Below, piece after piece: positions 1 to 4,883 of a DNA stretch of 7,170 nt. A model generated the notes under the pieces. That model did no database searches. It was not told where the DNA came from and saw only the letters and a program-made list of their open reading frames with translations. Position 1 is the stretch's first letter, and every line of letters begins with the position of its first letter. The DNA is from JBBRNH01 sp038247465 (lineage in GTDB: Bacteria > Bacteroidota > Bacteroidia > Cytophagales > Spirosomataceae). The translations under genes and the position numbers were made by a program. Location: assembly GCA_038247465.1 (NCBI GenBank), contig JBBRUV010000261.1:1-7170 (forward strand), given 5' to 3'.

Positions 1-1474
1 CGTTGGTGGGGGATGTATTGACCGTCAAGCTAAAGGCCGTACTAGTAACCGAGTTACACGCCCCGGTCACCACCACCGAATAGCTGCCCGCATCGGCAGT
101 GACAAGGCCCGTCAGCGAGAGTGTGGCGGTGGTTTGGCTGGCAACGGGACTGGCAAAGCTGTCTTTGTACCATTGGTAGCCCGTAACTGTTCCCGTCACG
201 CTGACCGAGACTGTGGCATTACCGCCGGCGCATACCGCCGACCCCGCTGTGGGCTGGCTGGTGAAGGCTACGCCAGGTGTACTCTGAGATTCGTAGGCCC
301 CCATATCCACCCGACCGCCAAAAATGCGGGGGTTTCCGGCCAGATCGGTAGCGGGCAGCGTTGTGGCCGAATAGGGTCCGGTAGCTGCGGTCACGCTGGC
401 CGGGTTTCCGGCGTTGATGGCTGGCGAACAGGCGTTTAGTTGGAGGTTGGCCGTAGATATAAAGGGGTTGGTGGTGGTGGTGAGGTTGCCCGGCCCGGTC
501 ACGGTCACGTTGGCGGTGTTATCGAAGAGGCTGTAGGTAGCCGATGCGCCCGAGGCAACGTCATTAACAAACGTATTACCCCCGCCATTGCCAAACACCA
601 CGCAGTTAGTCAGGCGGGGGCTGCTGGTGCCTTGAAACCCATTGTTGAACATCGCCCCGCCGAGGTTGGTAGCTGTATTTCCCTGAAAGGAGCAGTTTGT
701 CAGGATGGGGCTGCTGGTGCCACTGCCACTCCCATCGTTGTACATCGCCCCGCCGAAGGTAGCGGTATTTCCCTGAAAGGAGCAGTTTGTCAGGCTGGGG
801 CTGCTGGTGCCTTGAAACCCATTGTTGAACATCGCCCCGCCGAGGTTGGTAGCGGTATTTCCCTGAAAGGAGCAGTTAGTCAGGCTGGGGCTGCAGACAT
901 TGCCACTGCCCGATCCATTGTTGTACATCCCGCCCCCGAAGTTATTGGGAAAGGACCCATTGGCATTGCCGCCGGTGATGACAAAGCCATCCAGCACGGC
1001 ACTGGTGGTTAGGCCCGCTGGGTTGAAGATGACGTGGTAGCTATTGTCGGCAGAGTTACCCACCGTGCCAATGTCGCCACTGAGGGTACTACTCGATGGG
1101 CTACCGCTCACCGGGTTGATGGCAGGTCGGTCGGTCAGGGCCGTTTCGGTACCGACAAAACCGCCGTAAATAGCCACCCCGTTTTTCATGGCAAAGCTGA
1201 TGGTGCGGTCGGTATTGGCATTGCCACCGGGTTTGTAGGTGCCGGTGGCCACCCACACCTGGTCGGTGGCCGAGCTGGCATCAATGGCTCCCTGCAAATT
1301 GGTGGTGCTGGTGGCCCAACTGGTGGCACTGGCCGGGTCGGTGTTGGTGCCCGTGGTAGACACGTAGCGGGTGGTCTGGGCCTGGGTGGTCAGCCCGGTC
1401 AGTAGCAGGGCGAAAATCAGGAGTGCGCTACGGCATTGGGTAGCAAGCGAGAGGGGGGTACATGAATGATTCAC
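1..1474 (-). CDS. Secreted right-handed beta-helix protein with choice-of-anchor Q-like and Ig-like domains (N-terminal part, runs off left edge)
   Basis: The frame is open without a stop from 1474 to the window edge (491 codons seen; the C-terminus is missing). The start is GTG at 1472-1474: an in-frame TGA lies just upstream, no in-frame ATG exists before the hydrophobic core, and this start gives a good signal peptide (core about residues 17-28, cleavage likely after A32, 'TTQA/QTT'). Residues 33-330 look like a parallel beta-helix, beginning 'RYVSTTGTNTDP' and followed by 'QVWVATGTYKPGG'. Residues about 180-300 hold repeats with FxxN and GGAM motifs, like those of chlamydial polymorphic outer-membrane proteins. 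Residues 347-397 ('CSPAINAG', 'DLAGNPRIFGG', 'VDMGAYE') match the end of a choice-of-anchor Q-type helix. Residues 398-485 form an Ig-like domain ('GYQWYKD', 'DAGSYSVVV'). It is probably an exported surface protein of the adhesin type, but its ligand is unknown. A C-terminal sorting domain cannot be checked here. Confidence 0.9.
   Translation of the reverse strand, partial: MNHSCTPLSLATQCRSALLIFALLLTGLTTQAQTTRYVSTTGTNTDPASATSWATSTTNLQGAIDASSATDQVWVATGTYKPGGNANTDRTISFAMKNGVAIYGGFVGTETALTDRPAINPVSGSPSSSTLSGDIGTVGNSADNSYHVIFNPAGLTTSAVLDGFVITGGNANGSFPNNFGGGMYNNGSGSGNVCSPSLTNCSFQGNTATNLGGAMFNNGFQGTSSPSLTNCSFQGNTATFGGAMYNDGSGSGTSSPILTNCSFQGNTATNLGGAMFNNGFQGTSSPRLTNCVVFGNGGGNTFVNDVASGASATYSLFDNTANVTVTGPGNLTTTTNPFISTANLQLNACSPAINAGNPASVTAATGPYSATTLPATDLAGNPRIFGGRVDMGAYESQSTPGVAFTSQPTAGSAVCAGGNATVSVSVTGTVTGYQWYKDSFASPVASQTTATLSLTGLVTADAGSYSVVVTGACNSVTSTAFSLTVNTSPTN
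605..960 (-). repeat. 90-bp in-frame tandem repeat (30-residue FxxN/GGAM beta-helix coils)
   Basis: A 37-bp core recurs at 668-704, 758-794 and 848-884, exactly 90 bp apart, with only one or two differences. A diverged fourth copy starts near 603. Alternate units are more alike: 621-670 and 801-850 appear identical, which gives a 180-bp higher-order period. Each unit encodes about 30 residues of the form 'LTNCSFQGNTAT..GGAM(F/Y)NNG..GTSSP'. The units are in frame, so gain or loss of copies would change the helix length without breaking the gene. Confidence 0.9.
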
Positions 1475-1782
1475 AGCAAATTGGGATTTGTTAAAAACAA
1501 GGAGATAAACTCAATCAAAGTCGGGGCATTTGCCCGCACGCCAAAATAACAACATTGGCGTGTGGAATCCAACGATTCAGTGACAAAAAGGGGTAACTAC
1601 TAGCCGACGGGGGGAGTTTATTTACCGGATAATGAAAAAGCCGAAGCCATATCGGTCGAATGGTTGTGTAATCAATACGATGACGATGGTGCCGAAAATT
1701 AGATCGTCGGGTTTGACGTATGTAATCTTGGCAAGGCTCAGTTCAACTATGCCAACGCAAGGCATTATGTTTCTCCCATAGT
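1475..1782. other. Intergenic region between the beta-helix gene and the amidase gene
   Basis: These 308 bases hold the upstream region of the minus-strand beta-helix gene (1475 to about 1600) and the 3' flank of the minus-strand amidase gene (about 1600-1782). The inverted repeat at 1537-1562 is described separately. A 47-codon minus-strand ORF (1622-1765) begins 18 bases after the amidase stop and encodes one hydrophobic stretch ('IFGTIVIVLI'). A 49-codon plus-strand ORF (1632-1781) overlaps it. Neither resembles a protein I know, and neither is called as a gene. No clear hairpin with a T-run follows the amidase stop. Confidence 0.6.
1537..1562 (-). promoter_or_regulatory. 8-bp inverted repeat with a possible promoter, upstream of the beta-helix gene
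   Basis: CACGCCAA (1537-1544) and TTGGCGTG (1555-1562) form a perfect inverted repeat with a 10-base spacer, 63 bases upstream of the GTG start. On the minus strand the spacer side contains TTATTTTG (1542-1549), one mismatch from the Bacteroidota -7 consensus TAnnTTTG. A TTG lies 20 bases upstream of it (1570-1572) and could be the -33 element. This suggests an operator overlapping a promoter. An RNA hairpin is the alternative. No T-run follows, so a terminator is unlikely. The repeat is seen directly; its role is inferred. Confidence 0.4.
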
Positions 1783-3087
1783 TCAGTCCCGATCCAATGC
1801 CAGAATGGTTTGCAGCAAGACAGTGGCCCCGTTGCCGATATCAACGCCTTTCGAGAATTCTTTGGGCGAGTGGCTGATACCGCCCACACTCGGAATGAAA
1901 ATCATGCCCACCGGCGCGATCTGCGCGATTTCCTGCGAGTCGTGGCCCGCGCCACTCTGCATATACCGATACGAAAACCCCAAGGCTTTGGCCGTGCCGA
2001 TGATTTTATCCTGAATCGGTTTGGCCGTCAGCGCGGGCGTGGTCGGCACTGACGACTGCCGGAACGTAATGGTTGTTTCAGATGCGTTGGCAATGGCCTT
2101 GGCTCGGCCCTCCACTTCCCGGAATAGCATCAGGAGCTTATCATACGACAGATCCCGGATTTCCAGGCCCAACACCACCTTGCCCGGAATAACGTTGTAG
2201 GCACCGGGCTCGACCATCAGTTTACCGATGGTGCCAACCTGCCGCCCTTCGTGACTGGTAATCACCTCATTCACGGCCACAATCAGTTTGGCGGCTGCCA
2301 ACAAGGCATCGCGTCGCATAGCCATTGGGGTGGTGCCGGCGTGGTTGGGCGTACCCTCAACCGTTACGTCCCAGTGTTCGATGCCCACGATGCCTTCGAC
2401 CACGCCGATTTGTAGGTTTTCGGTTGCCAGAATGCCCCCTTGCTCAATGTGCAGTTCGACAAAAGCCGCCAGATCGCCTTTTTTTCGGCGCACTTTGCTC
2501 AGGCTGTCGGGGTTGCCGCCAATGGCGCGGATACCATCGGCAATGGTCAATCCGCTCTGACTGACCGATTTCAGGGCGGCTGCGTTGATTTTGCCAATCA
2601 TGGCTCCGCTACCGACCGTGCCGCCTTCTTCGTTGGCAAAAATGAGGAGTTCGAGCGGGTGTTTGGTTGTGATGTTGTTTTCGTTGAGGGTTTCAATCAG
2701 TTCCAGACCGCTGATTGACCCGACGGGGCCGTCGTAATTGCCGCCGTTTGGCACGCTATCAATATGAGAGCCAAACGCGATGGGTTTCAAGGCCGGGTTT
2801 TTTCCGGCGCGTCGGCCAATGAGATTCCCGGCAAAATCTATCGTAACATCAAGGCCCGCTTTTTGCATCAGGCCCATAAAATAAGCGCGGCCTTCCTGAT
2901 CGGCTTTGCTGTAGGCTACCCGTGATACCCCGCCGTTGGGCAGCTCGCCTATTTTCGATAATTCCAGGAGCCGGGTCAGAATCCGTTGCTGGTTGATTTT
3001 CAGGGTATTCGTCTTCGTTTGGGCTGTTGCTATGGACGAAGCCAGCAGCAGGAAAAAGAAAAGTTGGATGGCTTTAGTAGGTTTCAT
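1783..3087 (-). CDS. Secreted Zn-dependent M20 amidase (hydantoinase/carbamoylase family)
   Basis: A 434-residue protein, normal length for this family plus a signal peptide. The start at 3087 ('MKPTK') is chosen because a typical signal peptide follows at once (FFFLLLASS core, cleavage likely after A22, 'ATA/QTK'). The frame stays open upstream to 3252, but that extension would bury the signal. Family motifs are complete: 'GSHIDS' (H108), 'GGNYDGPVG' (D119, bridging metal ligand), 'ANEEGG' (E153 catalytic base, E154 ligand), 'ELHIEQG' (H213), 'PNHAGTTPM' with R258/R259 and D260 (dimerisation and substrate-binding segment), 'SGAGHDS' and 'GISHSP' (H406, last metal ligand). Relatives hydrolyse N-carbamoyl-amino acids, allantoate or ureidoglycolate. 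The substrate cannot be told from sequence, and neighbours give no purine or hydantoin pathway context. The export signal implies action in the periplasm, unlike the cytosolic model enzymes. It is divergent from the AAA pseudogene and is the only intact complete gene in the window. Confidence 0.93.
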   Translation of the reverse strand: MKPTKAIQLFFFLLLASSIATAQTKTNTLKINQQRILTRLLELSKIGELPNGGVSRVAYSKADQEGRAYFMGLMQKAGLDVTIDFAGNLIGRRAGKNPALKPIAFGSHIDSVPNGGNYDGPVGSISGLELIETLNENNITTKHPLELLIFANEEGGTVGSGAMIGKINAAALKSVSQSGLTIADGIRAIGGNPDSLSKVRRKKGDLAAFVELHIEQGGILATENLQIGVVEGIVGIEHWDVTVEGTPNHAGTTPMAMRRDALLAAAKLIVAVNEVITSHEGRQVGTIGKLMVEPGAYNVIPGKVVLGLEIRDLSYDKLLMLFREVEGRAKAIANASETTITFRQSSVPTTPALTAKPIQDKIIGTAKALGFSYRYMQSGAGHDSQEIAQIAPVGMIFIPSVGGISHSPKEFSKGVDIGNGATVLLQTILALDRD

Positions 3088-3467
3088 GGGCATGAAAGAG
3101 ACAGGTTCGTGATATATACCCCGGCTATTTTCGACGCTGTTAATAAAGGCCGAACCACCACCGTTGAGCGTGATGCCGGTGGTGGTGGTAGAGGGGCCAA
3201 GAATCAGCACGTTTTTGTCGGGGTAGCGGTACGTGTCATTTTGGGATATCAAATAGAGGATTAACTACCGGCAAATCTCCGCGAACCCGCACCGGTATGC
3301 TGTCACTTTTTGGACAAATCCTGCTAATTTTCGAACAATCGGTATATTTTAATGCGCTGTCGGCAAGAGCGGGAAAGCCTTTCGATGCCTAAAAAAGTTG
3401 TTTTACCCTATAGTCGCCTACTATTATTGTTGATTTTAGTACTTTTCCGCATACTGAAATTTATAGA
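3088..3467. other. Divergent intergenic region between the amidase and the AAA pseudogene
   Basis: These 380 bases must hold the promoters of both divergent genes. The amidase frame continues in frame upstream to an ATG at 3250-3252 (55 extra codons), but the peptide resembles nothing I know. The segment also contains the hairpin at 3154-3186, so I read it as an untranslated leader. Bases 3320-3360 and 3390-3467 are AT-rich and are the likeliest promoter area. No pair of Bacteroidota -33/-7 elements with normal spacing stands out on either strand. A short hydrophobic ORF (3385-3474) is listed separately. Confidence 0.6.
3154..3186 (-). promoter_or_regulatory. GGT/ACC-rich hairpin in the amidase leader
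   Basis: ACCACCACCG (3154-3163) and CGGTGGTGGT (3177-3186) are perfectly complementary 10-bp arms around a 13-base loop, about 67 bases upstream of the chosen amidase start. In RNA this would be a stable stem. No T-run follows on the minus strand, so it is not a plain terminator. It may be a leader structure affecting expression or stability, or a by-product of the triplet repeat. It matches no riboswitch I recognise. Confidence 0.35.
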
Positions 3468-3474
3468 ATGTTAA
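3385..3474 (+). CDS. Possible 29-residue single-helix membrane peptide upstream of the AAA pseudogene
   Basis: The ORF opens with ATG, has a basic start ('MPKK'), then a strongly hydrophobic helix ('LLLLLILVLF') and a basic tail, and ends at TAA 3472-3474. Its stop overlaps the AAA start codon in the string ATGTTAA, a geometry that would allow translational coupling. Against it: the region is AT-rich and probably promoter DNA, where TTA/TTG/ATT codons give hydrophobic peptides by chance. I recognise no family. Treat as a candidate only. Confidence 0.2.
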   Translation: MPKKVVLPYSRLLLLLILVLFRILKFIEC

Positions 3475-4713
3475 TAGACAGAGAATTAGATAAGTTATTG
3501 CTTATCTGGAAAGATGAACCCGCCCGAAAGCCATTGATGCTTCGCGGAGCCAGGCAGGTAGGGAGGTCAACGGCGGTCGAAAAACTGGCCCGCCATTTCG
3601 AGTATTTTTCTGGCCCTGTACACCAACACGCCCATCATTCCCGGCAAAACGCTGCTCTTTTTCGATGAGCTACAAGCCTGCCCGTCCGCCATTGCATCAC
3701 TCCGTTTCTTCTACGAAAAGTTACCCGATCTTCACCTGATTTCGGCGGGGTCGTTGCTGGAATTTGCCCTCGAAGAACTTCCCTCTTTCGGGGTGGGCCG
3801 GGTGCGGTCGGTGTTTGTTTATCCGCTTTCGTTCGATGAATTTTTGGGGAGCCTGGGCGAACATGGCCTCATTGCCCTCAAAAAAGAAGCGACTACCACA
3901 AACCCCCTGCCCCTGCCTTTTCACGACAAACTAATTGACTATCTCAAGCGATTTCTGATCGTCGGCGGAATGCCCGAAGCGGTGGCCCGGTATGCCCAAA
4001 ACCGGAGCTTGCTCGACGTGCAGGCGGTTTTGGACGACCTGCTCATTTCGGTTCAGGCCGATTTTGCCAAATACAAAAAGCGTGTGCCAGCCCTGCGAAT
4101 CTCCGACGTGTTTGCCTCCGTTATTGAGCAAACAGGGGGCAAATTCACCTTCACAAAAGCAGCCCCGCATACCAGTTTGGTTCATAGTAAAGAAGCCGTT
4201 CAGTTGCTGATTATGGCCGGTTTGGTGATTCCCGTCACCCACACGTCGGCCAATGGATTACCACTCGGTGCCGAGGCCGACCCCAAAAGACGCAAGCTGA
4301 TTCTGTTAGATACAGGCTTATTTCAACGGGTTTTGGGGTTGAACATTGGCCAATTAATGGCCCAGCGCGATTTTGATGCGATCAATAAAGGAGCCATTGC
4401 CGAAATGTTCGTTGGCCTGGAGTGGCTCAAATATGGCAGCCCATTTCAGGCGCAGAACCTGTACTACTGGCACCGGGAAAGTGCCAACAGCAACGCCGAA
4501 CTCGACTATCTGTTTCAGCGGGGAGAAACGCTGTTACCTGTCGAAATCAAAGCGTCGAACAAGGGGGCTATGCAGAGTATGTTTCGGTTTCTGAGCGAAA
4601 AAAACAGGCCGGTTGGCGTTCGCTTTTCGTTGGAAAACTTTTCGGCCTACCCTCCCGTTCTGGTTTACCCCCTCTACGCGGTTTCGACCCTACACGACCG
4701 TGTTCTCCTGTGA
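3468..4713 (+). pseudogene. AAA ATPase / DUF4143 family protein, broken (Walker A K-to-R and internal frame-shifting deletion)
   Basis: The first 47 codons read as the usual N-terminus of ATP-binding DUF4143 proteins ('MLIDRELDKLLLIW', 'LMLRGARQVG'). Walker A should be GxxxxGK[ST], but here it is 'GARQVGRST': the lysine codon is AGG (3564-3566), one base from AAG. After 'HFEYF' (about 3608) the first frame runs into a stop near 3668. The family sequence resumes in another frame at 'LALYTNTPIIPGKT' (3610), then Walker B 'LLFFDELQA', sensor-like 'LISAGSLLEFAL' and 'GVGRVRS'. Intact relatives, from memory, carry about 30 residues between 'EYF' and 'LALYT'; the frames require a net loss of 2 modulo 3, for example 89 or 92 bases. 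From there to TGA 4711-4713 the frame is clean, including the DUF4143 C-terminus with a nuclease-like 'ELDYLF...PVEIKAS' (4498-4560). The family's cellular role is not established. A start inside the second frame could at most give an ATPase fragment without Walker A. Confidence 0.88.
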
Positions 4714-4773
4714 GAAGATGTTTGTATGGGCGATTTAAGCAGAAAGCCGCGTTTTTCGGCCAAAGCGATTAAC

Positions 4774-4866
4774 TCAAACGACTTCTGCCCCATACTCATA
4801 GGGGCTTTTGCCGTACTGCTCGCGGAACACCCGGCTGAAATAAACTTCACCGGGCGTTTTATCACG
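4774..4866 (-). pseudogene. C-terminal remnant of an AraC-family transcriptional regulator
   Basis: Thirty codons plus TGA (4774-4776) encode 'YFSRVFREQYGKSPYEYG', the recognition-helix end of the AraC/XylS DNA-binding domain (family pattern: YFsrvFkk..G.SP..yR). The residues just before it ('DKTPGEV') also fit the loop preceding that helix. An in-frame TGA at 4867-4869 closes the frame upstream, and no other part of an AraC protein is found nearby. The fragment lies 17 bases beyond the stop of the S8 pseudogene on the same strand. This is a decayed or deletion-truncated gene, not a functional regulator. An overlapping 63-codon ORF in another frame (4674-4865) is its shadow. Confidence 0.75.
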
Positions 4867-4883
4867 TCAGTTGTTGACAGCCG

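Noticed and set aside
469..482. GGT triplet run as a contingency microsatellite
   Set aside because: It is only a short in-frame run of Thr codons (ACC) in the beta-helix protein. Length changes would add or remove threonines without switching the gene.
605..960. CRISPR-like regularly spaced repeats
   Set aside because: The repeats are contiguous 90-bp coding units in frame with a beta-helix protein. There are no unique spacers of constant length between short repeats and no cas genes.
134..1405. Three long plus-strand ORFs end to end (134-439, 440-1012, 1034-1405)
   Set aside because: They share codon boundaries with the minus-strand beta-helix gene. Their Gly/Ala/Val-rich, repetitive translation is the reverse complement of its repeats.
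1622..1765. 47-codon minus-strand ORF after the amidase
   Set aside because: It is short, has no recognisable family, and overlaps another open frame on the plus strand. The hydrophobic stretch could be chance.
1805..2718. Several plus-strand ORFs inside the amidase gene
   Set aside because: They are antisense shadows of a well-supported M20 gene with all catalytic motifs.
3088..3252. Amidase start at 3252
   Set aside because: It would place 55 unrecognisable residues ahead of a classic signal peptide. The start at 3087 gives normal export signal geometry.
3931..4242. 103-codon minus-strand ORF inside the AAA pseudogene
   Set aside because: It is antisense to conserved DUF4143 coding sequence and has no family resemblance.
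4742..4766. Small GCCG/CGGC stem between the AAA and AraC remnants as a bidirectional terminator
   Set aside because: The stem is only four to five bases and is not followed by a proper T-run on either strand.
4674..4865. 63-codon minus-strand ORF
   Set aside because: The AraC-like reading is in a different frame over the same bases. This ORF also runs into the 3' end of the AAA pseudogene.
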